A stretch of 64,000 bases of DNA from Ditylenchus dipsaci (taxonomy: Eukaryota > Nematoda > Chromadorea > Rhabditida > Anguinidae). A program made the translations under genes and the position numbers. The stretch lies in assembly GCA_004194705.1 (NCBI GenBank), contig SADC01000435.1, positions 107,059 to 171,058 of the forward strand, read 5' to 3'. Within the stretch, counting starts at the first letter, position 1. The number at the start of each line of letters is the position of its first letter. Below, one piece after another: positions 44,906-55,984 of the stretch. Below the pieces are notes generated by a model. That model was not told the DNA's origin. It saw nothing but the letters and a program-made list of their open reading frames with translations, and made no database searches.

Positions 44906-45316
44906 AGCGGATTGGTAGAGCTCACGGGAGTTAAAAATAAAAGAAACAGATTTTCAAAATAATTTCTCTAGACTGAGTTATGAGTGCTCAAAGTCGAGTG
45001 GGCCGGATCAATAGAGGTTTACGGTAGCTTGATCATGAGATTGTGAGATTGTTAACTGTCGAAATAAATATGATGTTGTTAATGAATATGATGTTGTCTA
45101 CATGTTAAATATGAAATTGTTAAGCGTATAATTAACTTTATAGCTTTTATCTTGACTATGAGGCTGTCCAACACTCCAAGTTTTTGTCCATGGCTTAAAG
45201 TAATCGACATGATAAACTCGTAAAACCTGGTTTCAAATTACCGCTCACCTAAGGGCGAACCAACTTTAAGCCAACCTTTAAACACCCTTTTTTCATTCAA
45301 TATTTCAAGCTGCAAA

Positions 45317-48300
45317 ATGTCGAATCCCGACCGCCCAATAGTACAAATGCGGCGTGTTGAAACCTTCTCAGCGTCTCACCGCCTACACAGTTTCACCCTA
45401 AGTGATGAAAAGAACAAAGAAATATTTGGCAAATGTAACAATCCTAATGGTCATGGCCATAACTACAAATGGGAAGTTGTTTTGCAAGGGCCGATTTGTG
45501 CAGATACTGGCATGGTCTTTAACCTAGAAGACTTGAAGCAAGCAATGCAAAGCATATTAAATACTGTTGATCACAAAAATTTGGACAAGGATTTACCGTA
45601 TTTCAGGTAGTTGCTAGTTTTTCTTCCAGAATAACAAGAATAAAAGTGCTCTGAATTTGTTTAATTTTTCAAACACCCGTTTTCACACAACCGTGAAGTC
45701 ATGCGAAAAACTAAGAAAAGGGTCCTATTCTAGAAGAGGGGGCCAAATTTTGCCTTGGTCCCCTGTTGATTTTAATCAATTTTGCCTTTGCCCCCCCTGT
45801 TGAAAGATTAGTTAATGGCTTGTTCACGTACTTCGAGTTCGACTTCGAGTGCGACGTCGAAGTTAAAGGCGTTCATGTGTATAACTTGGACTCGTTGTTT
45901 AGTAAACCCACTAAAAAAATTTTTAGTATCTTTTAGACACTCTGGGATGAGATTGTGAGTGACTTAAAGGAGGGGGGGGGACTTTATGTACGCATCGCCT
46001 TTTGTCGAAAGTTCAAGTCCCTCTGGGGGTGTTTTAATTTACTTTTTTAGTAAGTTTTTAGACTTTTAGGTCCGAAAATCATCGAGCAATCGATTACAAC
46101 CATTTCCAGCACTGATTTGTTGTCATTAACTGCCTCAAATTAGCAATTTTGAGCAAATGACCACCAAAATTAAAGGAAACCAGACAAAATGATTCGTACT
46201 TAGATTATACAGCCTGAGCCTCCACCAATTTTATCTATTTGTCCCCTCCTTTAGTGACTTTCTGGAGTCAGAATTTCATGGGGAACAAGAAAGAAACTTT
46301 CACACAACAAAATCATTTCATAAAAGCAAGGTAGCTAGCGAAGGTTTGACCCGGGAAGAAATGAGTACTATTGAGGGGTAGGATTTCAGTATTAATTAGG
46401 TACTGACTTTCATTGCGATTTCAATTTACATGATTTTATACAACCGTATGCTGAAAATGACGCCAAGAAGCAGGGCTACATTTTGAGTGTAAGGTTGCAA
46501 ATAAGTGTGTAAATTAAAATTGCGAAAAAATGTCAGTTCCAGGATACTCCGCAAAAGTTGTTCCCGCAAATGTCGTTTCTGCAAATGTCGCACCGCAAAC
46601 GTATTTCTGCAAATGTCCTGCCGCTGATGTAGTTCTGTAAATGCTATTTCCGCAAATATCGCATCCGCAAATGTTGCGGCGCAAAAGTCATTCCGCTAAT
46701 ATCCCTTCGCTCAAGTCGCTCCGCAAATGTCGGTCTGCGAATGTCGTTCCGCAAAACTCCTACCGCAAATGTAGGTCCGCAGAAGTTGTATCCGCAAAAA
46801 TCACTCCACAAAAGTGGTATACGCAAATGTTTATCCGCAGATCTCGCCATGCCAGGTCGAGCTCAAGCGATTTCAATCCAAAATCCCGTTTCAAAAATAT
46901 TTGAAAACTTTTTTCTTGCACCATGACCATTGTCCGTTTTTTTACAAAGTTAGTGTTTGGTACTATCCGGTGCAGAAAATCCAGAGCTTTCTTCTGACTG
47001 TAAAGTTCACCAACATTTATTGCGAAAGTTGCTAATATTTTTTGAGCTCGACCAGGATCTCGACCAGCACCTCGACCACCCTATTGATCTTATGAAATCT
47101 CAACGTTTTTGTCTTTTTGAGAAAACTTTTACGGGGTAACTTTTCATGCAGGGAAAGCCTAGAATAAAAGAATTTCCGTTCATAGCTTTGTTTTTCTGTT
47201 ATTGATAATTTAAACTCGATGGACGAAAGCTTTGGCTATCTTTAATCCTATGACAAAAAATAAGCGATTATTTGTTTTTTTTGTGTTTTCGTCCATTTCT
47301 TATAGAGAGTTGTCTAATTTATCTTTTAAAATAAAGTTCTTAATAAGCCGACCGGGGGCCTATTCTACTAACATGAAAAGTGTAAAGTGAAAATGAAAAA
47401 TTGAAAAGTGAAATTTTCTGTTCTACTAAGTGAAAAGTGAAAATGAAAAGTGTAAAGTGAAAAGTGAAAATTTTCCACTTTTCTGTTCTACGAAACTTTT
47501 CATTTTTCATTTTCACTTTTCAATTTCACTTTTCATCTTTGCGGTGTCGTTAATTAGAGGGGGTGGCGTTAATTACATGAGACATTAATTATTCAATTTT
47601 CAATTTTTTTTCACTTTTTATTTCGCCACAGATACTCAAATCAGCTTATTTGAAAAACTTTCGCTGCTCGAAGACATTGCTATCTAAGTTGTAAAAAATA
47701 ATAAAACCTTGAGGTGGAAAAAAAAGATGAGCAACAAGGTTAATAAGCAGCGAAGCAAATATAACCGAGAGACAAGCAAGCTAGACAAACGGAAGCATTG
47801 GCAAAAAAAATCGCATTTTTGAAAAGTGTCGGCCAGTCGCGTAGGCGACAAAATTTCGTGAAAAAATTTCACTTTTCACTTTACATTTTTCACTTTTCAA
47901 AATCTTAGTAGAACAGAAAATGAGATTTCACTTTTCATTTTTCATTTTCACTTTTCACTTTTCAATTTCACTTTTCATGTTAGTAGAATAGGCCCCGGGT
48001 ATAATGTTGTGGTTATTCGAAAATAAAAAAATTTGAAAATTTGCATTTCGTAATTCGAATTCGCGCCAAAATTAAATTTTTTCGTCTTGAAAAGTTTTAA
48101 GGTGTAGCATTGGTTCTCGGACAAAGTTTTGAGCTAATAAATATTTGAAACCAGATTTTTTTAATTTTCGCTGAAATTTTAAGTTTATCGTCATTGAAAT
48201 TCAAATTGGCGCAATAACTGAAATTTCAATTTTTGAAGGAAACAGCTGATGTATATATTAATTTTAATGTAATTTTTTTGCACTGAAAATGATAGAGATA

Positions 48301-51300
48301 AGGTAATGATAAATTATAGCTCGTAATTTGAATTTTTTTATCATTGATTTCTGTGTCGCTTAAATAAGAGGCGGGCAAAGATCAGATTAGTTCAGATCAA
48401 GATCAGATCGACATAGTTTTAACGACAATTCGGGTTAAGCATGGTGGATTTATTGTAAAAATGCTTTTAAAATTTATAAATCGGTGTGAAATTTCAAGTT
48501 TTCCCCAAGAGAAAAATTAAAATTGAATTTTTTCAAAATTTAAATATTTTTTTGTCTTGAACGTATTTTGAAATTTACAATGATTTCTGAGTTTATAAGC
48601 AAATCAACCATACTGATCACGAATTTGATATCAAATTGCAAGATGACGTCAAATTGATGTCAAATTGACGTCAAATAATTGCAAGCAGGGAGTGATTTTT
48701 GGTCAAGATTTTGAAAGAAAATCGAATTTTATAGTCTGAAAGTAACTCACATCGCTCAGCCTCCCACATCAGAAAGGCTAGAAGCCGCTGAAAGATGTTT
48801 TTCGGTGTTTACTAAAAGGGGGGTAAACTTTTTTCAAAGTTTGATTGCCCGCATCATAATTCCACTTTGGTCCTCTTAATCGCTTAGAATCTCACCCTGA
48901 ACCATCTAGAGCACCCATTAAACACTCTGAACCACTCCCAGCCAGTAATTAAGTACCCTAAACCAGTGTTTAGGGTAGTTTGGAGTGGTTAAGGCTGATT
49001 CTGGATGGTTTAAGTTGAGATTCTAAGCGATTCTGGCATTCTGATGCGGGCAATCGAAATTTTCTTTTTTTATTTTTCAAGTATCTTCCTTAGCACCCCA
49101 GAGCCTTTTTTTTATTTCGATGCACTTTCTGGTGCAGTTTTCTATACTACAGAATTTTCTGGTCAGATTTAGATAAAATAGTTTGTGGTTCAACTTTCTT
49201 TGAGTTCCCCCAAGATCTCAATTTTGCGATGTTTGTGATTGAGCTTGGTTGTGTACGTAAATTTTAGAGGTCGGCAGCAAAGTGACTGCACTAAATTGGG
49301 AACTTAGTTTATAAGCCGTCGAAAACGAGTCCCTCGTGGGTGCTACGAACAAACTTTAAAATAAGCTCCGAAAGTTTAGCGAAAACATTGAATATCTGGC
49401 TTGTCAAATAGGCGTTGTATTAAAGAGAATTGAAAAAGCTTTTAACATTGTTTAAATATGTGCTTATAGGCCCGCCTTGTTCTCTGCTATTAAATTCTCT
49501 AAAAATATATGAAAAAGTAAAATTTGGATATTCGAGCTCGACCTCGACCTGCCTATGTAAGCACTTTTTCTAGATCGACCTCGACCCCTATGTAAGCACC
49601 CCTTGTCAATCGACCTCGACCCCGACCTCGACCTCGGCTCGCCTATGTAAGCACGGGTCACATAAATAAATAACTTCAAGTCCGTTCTCGAACTTGAAGT
49701 CGAAGTACGTGAACACCTTCGAGTTCAAGTTCGAGTTCGGATATTTGTCTTCGTGAACATCTTTGGTCTGAACTCGAACTTGAAGTCGAACTCGAAATAC
49801 GTGAACAAGCCATAAAGCTTTTGCATATACAGTCGAGTCTCGATATAGTGGCACCCCAAAAAGTTCGTTCCCGCCTTGGGTCCGACACTTTTTTTAACCC
49901 AATTTTCGAAGTATTTTTTCAATTGTGTTTTTACAGTCTGATAGCAAATATCGTGAGGATTCCGATTTTGCCGATCGTTTTTCAAAAACCTAATATTTTT
50001 GGCTCTAAAAGACCAAAACCCCGCTAACCCGGCACCATATTTTAAAAAGGGTGCCGGGTTAGCGGGGTTTTGGTCTTTTAGATCCAAAAATATTAGGTTT
50101 TTGAAAAACGATCGGCAAAATCGGAATCCTCACGATATTTGCTATCAGACTGTAAAAACACAATTGAAAAAATACTTCGAAAATGGGTTAAAAAAAGTGT
50201 CGGACCCAAGGCGGGAACGAACTTTTTGGGGTGCCGGGTTAGCGGGACTCGACTGTAACGCGCTTCCAAATAATTTTTTAGTTCTGACTATTGCGGGGTA
50301 AAAAGTTTTTAGTAATTATTTTCGATCGGTCTTATCTTAACTTAGGATGAACACTCACTCATTCTTAGTTAGGATGCGATGACTCTAATGATTGTAGGAT
50401 TTTACGTGTACTATACGAAAAATTCTATAGTTATTGATGACTTTTTTTTGTTCATTCTGACTAAGAATCAGACCCGAAAATTTCTGAAACTAGCTCCAAC
50501 CTCCTCCAAAAGTCAGAAAAAAAAAATTGTTTGAAGACTTTTCATTTGTTCAAGAAACGGGCACCGTAATTTAACGAAATTATAGTGTAAAAATCGCGTA
50601 ATCGCGTTGGGCGAATATTTTTCAATCCGATATTAGACAGGAGTCTAATCAAATAAGTACTAAATGGACATAATCTGTAATTTTGAAGGTTTTCCTAGCA
50701 GCGTCACCTTTTCGAATTTTTTTCTACCGTACATGTTATATACCAAACATATACCAATATTTTCTCAGATGTCAACACCAATTTATGCTGAAAATTTTGA
50801 GTTATGGCCTTTTGTAGCTAAGTAACTATTTCAAACCTTTAAAAATGACCCCCTTTCTTGAAATAGATAAAAGTGGGCTGTTTGATCACATTTATATACA
50901 CATTTGGGCTCATTCTACTCGGCTTGAGAGCTCTACAAGATAGCTGTAAAAAGTAACCAAGTTGGCATACTGGCAATTATAAGAAAAATCACAAATTTTG
51001 TATTGTGTTTTTTTCTCTTAAAATTTGCCATTCTACCCGAGGCGCTGCCGATCGGAAAAAAATTGGATAGCAGTTTTAGAACCTACTCGAAAAACTGCAT
51101 CTAATAGCATCAAACGGATACCCAATATCAAACACAGCTCGGGGTATTTGGACCTTTGAAGTTGGTAACTCGTACGAAATCGGAGCCAAAACCACAGGGG
51201 GACCAAGGAAAATCTTTTAAAAAAATTTACGATCACAACCTAAAATTCTGACGACAGATTCGTGTTAAGCATAGTCAGTTTGCATGTGAAACTGCTCTCA

Positions 51301-51869
51301 AAATTCTGTGTCAAATTTCAAATTACAAGATGATGCTTTTTCGCTAAATCAAATTGTTTTTGGTCTTGAGAAGAATTTAAAAAGCCAACTTCTATCCATT
51401 TCAAGAAAGGAGCTCATTTTCGGTAGTTGAAAAATTACTTCAATCAGAAAAGCCATAACTCAAAATTTTCAGCAGAAATCGAGGTCGACTAATAAGAACA
51501 TATTGCTCGCGATAAATTGGCGTCAAATGGTATATAACATGTCCGGTAGAAAAAAGTCGAAGCCAAATTTTATATAAATAACCTCCAAAATTACAGATTA
51601 TGTCTTTTAAAATAAATCTAACACGCGTAAGTTTAATCTCTTGAGAATACATAACGATTTAATAATATCCGTAATTCTTATAATTTATTTTCTGTTGCAG
51701 AGACAACAAAATAGTCAGTACTACAGAGAATGTGGCCGTATATCTTTATGAAGAATTGGAAAAGGTGCTTCCAGACCAAAAATTGTTAAAAGAAATAGTG
51801 GTGCATGAAACAGACAAGAACTCATTCACATATTCTGGCAAGACAACTTCACGTACGAGGTATTTGTAA
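45317..51869 (+). CDS. PTS: 6-pyruvoyl-tetrahydropterin synthase
   Basis: Two exons, 45317-45606 and 51701-51869 (TAA), joined in phase to 152 codons, close to the 145 of human PTPS. The enzyme converts dihydroneopterin triphosphate to 6-pyruvoyl-tetrahydropterin in tetrahydrobiopterin synthesis. Conserved parts: FSASHRL (first zinc His), [18 protein letters not shown] (catalytic Cys and the two zinc His of HGHNY), [10 protein letters not shown], the VDHKNLD Asp-His pair of the catalytic triad, [20 protein letters not shown] and the glutamate that anchors the pterin in [10 protein letters not shown]. Both exons are free of indels. Start ATG 45317 gives the usual short N-terminus; an AG 7 nt upstream after a T-rich run could be a trans- or cis-splice acceptor. 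The 6.1-kb intron holds at least seven repeat elements. Confidence 0.95.
45990..46032 (+). repeat. tRNA-like tail in PTPS intron
   Basis: GAAAGTTCAAGTCCCTCTGG then GGGTG: B box plus acceptor-like end of the dispersed tRNA-derived family. Confidence 0.4.
46330..46520 (+). repeat. segment shared with 25.15-25.36 kb (inverse)
   Basis: CAAGGTAGCTAGCGAAGGTT, TGAGGGGTAGGATTTCAGTA and GCCAAGAAGCAGGGCTACAT occur here in order, and inverted at 25360-25190. About 200 bp homologous; the element boundaries are unclear. Confidence 0.7.
46552..46855. repeat. TTCCGCAAATGTCG array, about 20 units
   Basis: Direct array with period 13-16 nt (CCGCAAATGTCGTTT, CCGCAAATGTAGGT and so on), no opposing arm. Open in several frames on both strands because of the repeat. 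Confidence 0.8.
47348..47997. mobile_element. GGGGCCTATTCTACTAACATG palindrome
   Basis: Ends GGGGGCCTATTCTACTAACA and TGTTAGTAGAATAGGCCCC, arms of TGAAAAGTGAAAATGAAAAG low complexity on the left and the complement on the right, and GTTCTACTAA/TTAGTAGAAC inside. Related to 12151-13669. Confidence 0.8.
48700..49065. mobile_element. core II palindrome without iterated arms
   Basis: AAACTTTTTTCAAAGTTTGA, TGCCCGCATCATAATTCCAC, AATCGCTTAGAATCTCACCC, GAACCATCTAGAG and the inverse copy to 49050, dyad near 48920. Matches the centres of the 5.5 and 24.4 kb elements. Confidence 0.65.
49530..49815. repeat. CTCGACC / TTCGAGTTC satellite-like patches
   Basis: Three spaced copies of CGACCTCGACC...CCTATGTAAGCAC (49537-49653), followed by GAACTTGAAGTCGAAGTACG in direct and inverse order ending GTGAACAAGCC. 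A relative in inverse lies at 45825-45890 (GTACTTCGAGTTCGACTTCG). Confidence 0.6.
49830..50255. mobile_element. pogo/Tigger-type MITE, copy 3
   Basis: TA-flanked; CAGTCGAGTCTCGATATAGT left and GGGACTCGACTG right. Very long arms (about 190 bp) with TTCGTTCCCGCCTTGGGTCC and TCGGAATCCTCACGATATTT. Right-arm subterminal bases read GCCGGGTTAGCGGG where the left has GATATAGTGGCACC, so the two arms derive from different subtypes. Confidence 0.85.
50650..51620. mobile_element. divergent palindrome in PTPS intron
   Basis: Arms 50665-50880 and 51395-51615 share GACATAATCTGTAATTTTG, CATGTTATATACC, GCTGAAAATTTTGAGTTATG and TTTCTTGAAA in inverse, interrupted by many differences. Older than the other elements. 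The interior (50900-51390) is unrecognised. Confidence 0.65.
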
Positions 51870-52047
51870 TATCTTGTATAATGAATGATGATACCGAAAT
51901 TTCCACGTTGAAATTCAGTGATTATATTTTCATAAACGTAACTTTCGTTTCAAAACATTAAGTAATTAATTAATTTGTAAAACTTTTCATTTCAAACAGT
52001 TTCTAACAGCTTATTTTCACTTATTTCCATGGAGATCTCAACCTAGC

Positions 52048-53460
52048 GCGCATCACGGTCCCTCAAAAAGTGCACTTTAGTTTAATTAAAAATAAACAAA
52101 ACGACAAGGATTTTGAAAATACTTTTTGTATTTTTATAAGTTGCGTAGTTTTTTTGCAGATTTTTTTCCCTTTATCTCCAACAGCAACATAGTTTTTTTA
52201 GGCTGTTACTGAAATTACCCACTAAATTTCTGAATTTCGACACTAAAAAAATTAATTTTAACACTAAATTCAAATTTCTTTCAAAACACTGAATTTCAAC
52301 ATTAAATTTCTGAATTCGACACTTAATTTCTGAATTTCCACGCTGAATTCAAATTTCCCTTCAACAGTGAATTTTCCCACTAATTTTTTTGATTTTCCGC
52401 ACTAAATTTCCGATCTCCGATCCTCACTAAATCTTCACAAAAGCAGATTTTTACAGCCATTATTTTATTCGGAGATGTTATTAGGAATATTTAGCAAAGT
52501 TGCTGTTGTTAGACTACAAATTTGACACCAATTATACCGCACTTTCGTTCATTCTCAATTTAGCTTCAACAACAAAACTCCTTTTTTATTTCAACAACAC
52601 TGTCCAACAATAACAACCATTAACAAAAATTAAGATATTTCGAGTGCACGGCCAATTTACCTTTTTCTGCCTCTTTTTTGCCTTTGCAGGCTAGTGCAGG
52701 CTTGATCACTCGCCATCTTGTTCGTTTGATTTTTGCGTTCATTATATTCCCATCGTTTCTTGGCTGCGGCTGAACGAATTTCGGAGAGAGACCCTCTGTT
52801 TGGCTTAACGCACATTCGTCTGGTGGTGACCATCTTTAGCTCTAATAGAGCACTGAATTTATTTTTGTATGAGACACTTCAATTCTGTATTTTCAGAGCT
52901 TTTTTATACACCAAAATAAAGCCCACAAACTCTTCTACCCGAAAATCCAGACCGATTTTCGTAAAGTCAGAATTTTAGAAACTAGAGACCAGTTAAAGCA
53001 AAGAACTGGCATTTTCCCGTGTGAAAATAGGGGTTTTTGCGTTTTCCATCTATCTTTTGTATAAAACACTCAAAATTTGTATTTTTTGTATACTTCCTTG
53101 GTACCAAAATGCAGCAAATTCACTCCTCTATCTCATCTAAGGTTTACTTCAGAAATTAATTCAAAAAAAAAAATCGGCGCTAATATTGATTAAGTCAAAT
53201 AAGTAGAAGAAAAATTTCGGAAATATTCACGAAAATCTATTCTAGTTTTGAAATTCGTTATGTTTATCGGGCAAGTGATGGCTTTTTCGAAAGCGCTGAA
53301 TGTGGTGAGTTTTTTGATAATGAACTTACAAGAAGTTTGAAGAAAATTGCAAAACCAGAAGTGCTGAATAAAATATACTAAAAACAGCGATTTTCAGAAT
53401 TTTGGCTTTGGCGCCAAATTTTGCTAATACACTAAAGTGCGGTTTTTGAGGGGCCGTGGC
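52048..53460. mobile_element. CACGGYCCCTCAAAAA element with small ORF
   Basis: Ends ATCACGGTCCCTCAAAAAGT and the complement TTTTTGAGGGGCCGTGGCAT. The left part contains an iterated GAATTTCGACACTAAATTTC array (52205-52440). The interior holds a 58-aa basic ORF on the minus strand. Lies about 180 bp past the PTPS stop. Confidence 0.6.
52657..52833 (-). CDS. small basic protein, 58 aa, inside element
   Basis: ATG 52833 to TAA 52657. Begins MVTTRRMCVKPNRGSLSEIR, central AAAKKRWEYNERKNQ, ends QRQKRGRKR. 20 of 58 residues are Lys/Arg. AATAAA lies at 52590-52585, 67 nt after the stop. No known domain. Like the ORF at 41385-41528 it is short and basic, has an AATAAA about 70 nt downstream and sits in the middle of an inverted-repeat element. 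It may be a relic of a DNA-binding domain. Confidence 0.35.
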   Translation of the reverse strand: MVTTRRMCVKPNRGSLSEIRSAAAKKRWEYNERKNQTNKMASDQACTSLQRQKRGRKR

Positions 53461-53493
53461 ATCTATGGTATCGACAAAATAAACTACGGCCGG

Positions 53494-54117
53494 ACTATAG
53501 TATAAGTGATTCGCCCAAAATGGGGTTTTATGAACTTATATCGACGTTTTAATGGCTTTAAATGGGTAGAAAACACAAAAAAACTATTGGGAAGGCCATT
53601 TCCGAGAAAAAATTTTAATTCCATTTGCCTGTTTTACCATGTTTTGGTCACTGGAGCTGGGCAAAAAGTGCCTCTAAATGCATTTTTGATCAAGAGTCTT
53701 GCTCGGAATTATGTCTAAGGTAAGTGAGTGCGCGCATCTCTAGTCAACCAAGCCCCCTGCGCCTCCTTCGGGGGCGCAGGGGCTTGGTTGCTTGGGGTTG
53801 AGATGCGCACACCCACATACCTTAGACACAAATCACTCAAAAGTAACTCTGAATGCATAAAAATATGCATGCATACCAGAGTTTCTTTATGCGGTAGTCC
53901 CCAGTCAACAAAACTATGTTCATCCTCATGTTTTAGTCTTTTCATAAATATCCAGGTACCTTTAAAATATTAACCATAAGATGGGTATCATGGTTTTTAT
54001 AAAAAAAAATTTCTCGGAAATGGCCTTACCAATAGTTTTTTGTGTTTTCTACCCATTTAAAGCCATAAAACGTTGACATAAGTTCATAAAACCTTATTTT
54101 GGGCGAATCACTATAGT
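53494..54117. mobile_element. ACTATAGTGATTCGCCC palindrome with core I at its dyad
   Basis: Arms 53494-53632 and 53990-54117: GTGATTCGCCCAAAATGGGG / TTATTTTGGGCGAATCAC and GAAGGCCATTTCCGAGAAA / TTTCTCGGAAATGGCCTT. Core I fills the centre exactly (midpoints 53806 and 53798). Confidence 0.85.
53636..53960 (+). mobile_element. core I element, copy 3
   Basis: CACTGGAGCTGGGCAAAAAG, TGATCAAGAGTCTTGCTCGG, TAAGGTAAGTGAGTGCGCGC, then hairpin AAGCCCCCTGCGCC / GGGGCGCAGGGGCTT and GAGATGCGCACACCCACATA. Confidence 0.85.
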
Positions 54118-54849
54118 TTAGCCTAAACTACTTCATCTCCTGTGCTCTAGGGTTGACGGCTAGATTCATAACAAATAACAACTGGATGAAAGAAAAAATG
54201 TCATCGAAATTCTTCAAACGAGTTTACTTTCAGAACGTACTTTTCCGTGTTAAAAGAAGTTATACGGTAGTCGACCATGACGTTCTACCAATATCTATAT
54301 ATTTATTATGGTGTGTAGTTGTTTCACAAATATTTTCTGTTTTTTCTTATTCTTTTTTGGTTACTTTTTAATAGTTAACGACACATATCCGACCCTAGTT
54401 GAACATAAATTGTGAAATTTGCTAATAACGGCTTTTTTCTCATGCGAAAGAGATGCATGCAAAACTTTTTAAGTGAGTCTAATGTTCCGAATCTGCATAG
54501 TTTGTACGCTAGTATACTAAAGCTTTGCTGAGGTCGGAAAAGAAGAATAAGTAGTGCCATAAAAACAATCAAAAAAAAATCAAAACATATTTAAAAAAAG
54601 TAGAGATTAAAATGCTGCAACCCATCATACTATTTTTAGATAATAAAATTATTTGATAAGAAAACAGATACTCAACAATTACACGCAATACACGACTGTT
54701 TTCTAGTTTTGATGGGTGTTATATCAAATAACTTTGAGATGTGCCGCAGAAAAAATGCAATTTTATATCTCTAAGTTTAGGCTAAAACCAATAAAGAGGA
54801 TTACTGATTTCATATTGATCAGATATTTTCTAGAAAGTAGACCGATACG
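54118..54849. other. intergenic, no recognised feature
   Basis: 730 bp of AT-rich sequence between palindromes; open frames here look like chance. Confidence 0.35.
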
Positions 54850-55675
54850 TGACAATTTCCTGCCGGACAGTTCCCTGCCGGGGACAATTCCCTGCCGCGC
54901 CGATCCCCTGCCGGGAAAATGTTGGGACCCCGATTTTTGAAAAAATGTTTTTGGAAATCAGGTTTTGGAACCCGAAAAAGTGAAGGAAAAAAATGCTCCA
55001 AGTGGAAGACCACTTGAAGCAAATTTCTGTGGATGAATTCAATGTGGAAGTACCAGGCGGTTCTCCTATAAAATCTGAGCATAGATAGTTTATGAACGTG
55101 ATTCACAAAATATGTCTCCTAGCACCAGAATTCAAACCTTTAAACACAAATTTTTATAATTGATTTATCAAGGATAAATTGACCAGCAATGAATTGACTG
55201 AGCATGAATTCACTGCTTTTCGGCAAAAAGTAGGCCAGTGTACATTAATGCTGGCTCAAAATAGTTCTTCGATCAACAGGGTGTTTTTAAATCCTATATT
55301 GATATACTGGGCCGTAAATGAGTAGTAACCGTGAGTGAATCGTCCCAGTGAGTAAATCGTCCGTGTCCGTCACCGAATATCCTGTCCGTTTTAATAAATT
55401 TTATTCATATTTGTACGTGGAAATGTTGTATTGTATTGCTTCCTTTTCGTTTAAGGAGTTGTTTGCCATTGTTGTTCGAGTTGGTTCTAAAGATGCAATT
55501 TGTTTAGTTGGGAAATCGATTGGATATTGTTTTACTAGTATATTTTCCAGGCAGGGAACTGGGGCGGCAAAGAATTGTCCTCGGCAGGAAACTGTCCGGC
55601 ATGGAATTGTATGGCAGGAAATTGGCCCCGCAGGGAATTGGCGCGGCAGGAAATTGTCCGTGGCCGAAAGTAGAC
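54850..55675. mobile_element. Iterated-arm palindrome, GGGACAATTCCCTGCC unit, with nested array
   Basis: The left arm (54853-54920) has five CCTGCCGGGACAATTCCCTG-type units; the right arm (55550-55665) has eight of GGCAGGAAATTGTCCG type. Inside, the core IV fragment 54955-55015 and a second iterated pair (55170-55225 TGAATTGACTGAGCATGAAT, 55325-55365 GTGAGTGAATCGTCCCAGTG) centre at about 55268 against 55262 for the outer arms. Confidence 0.75.
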
Positions 55676-55984
55676 GGCTATATGTTAGTCTATATAGCCT
55701 TTTTACAGTCCTAGTTTTTGCTTTGTAAACAAATTTTTAAGATGCTTTATTGACACACAATAATATGTGTTCCGTATTTTTACATGAACAAGTCATTATT
55801 GCTTCAGGCTGAGCCTACAAAACATTAAACAAGACACTTGACAAGGATATTACAACAACCGCGAGCTTGAAAAGTATCACTTTGCCTGGAAATTCTTTGA
55901 TCGATTCTGAAGTGACTAGCACTTTCTAATTGGTTACGAAATATTTTAAGTTATAAAAACGACAAAAAAAATTCTGTTGGGTGT

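Noticed and set aside
45825..45890. TTCGAGTTCGACTTCGAG stretch as a coding repeat
   Set aside because: It matches the non-coding satellite-like patches at 49.5-49.8 kb and lies inside the PTPS intron.
46552..46855. CRISPR-like array of spaced short repeats
   Set aside because: Eukaryotic intron; the repeated unit is 13-16 nt with no unique spacers of constant length.
55508..55728. ORFs with GRELGRQ / GRKL-type repeats
   Set aside because: Translations of the GGCAGGAAATTG arm units of the 54.85-kb palindrome.
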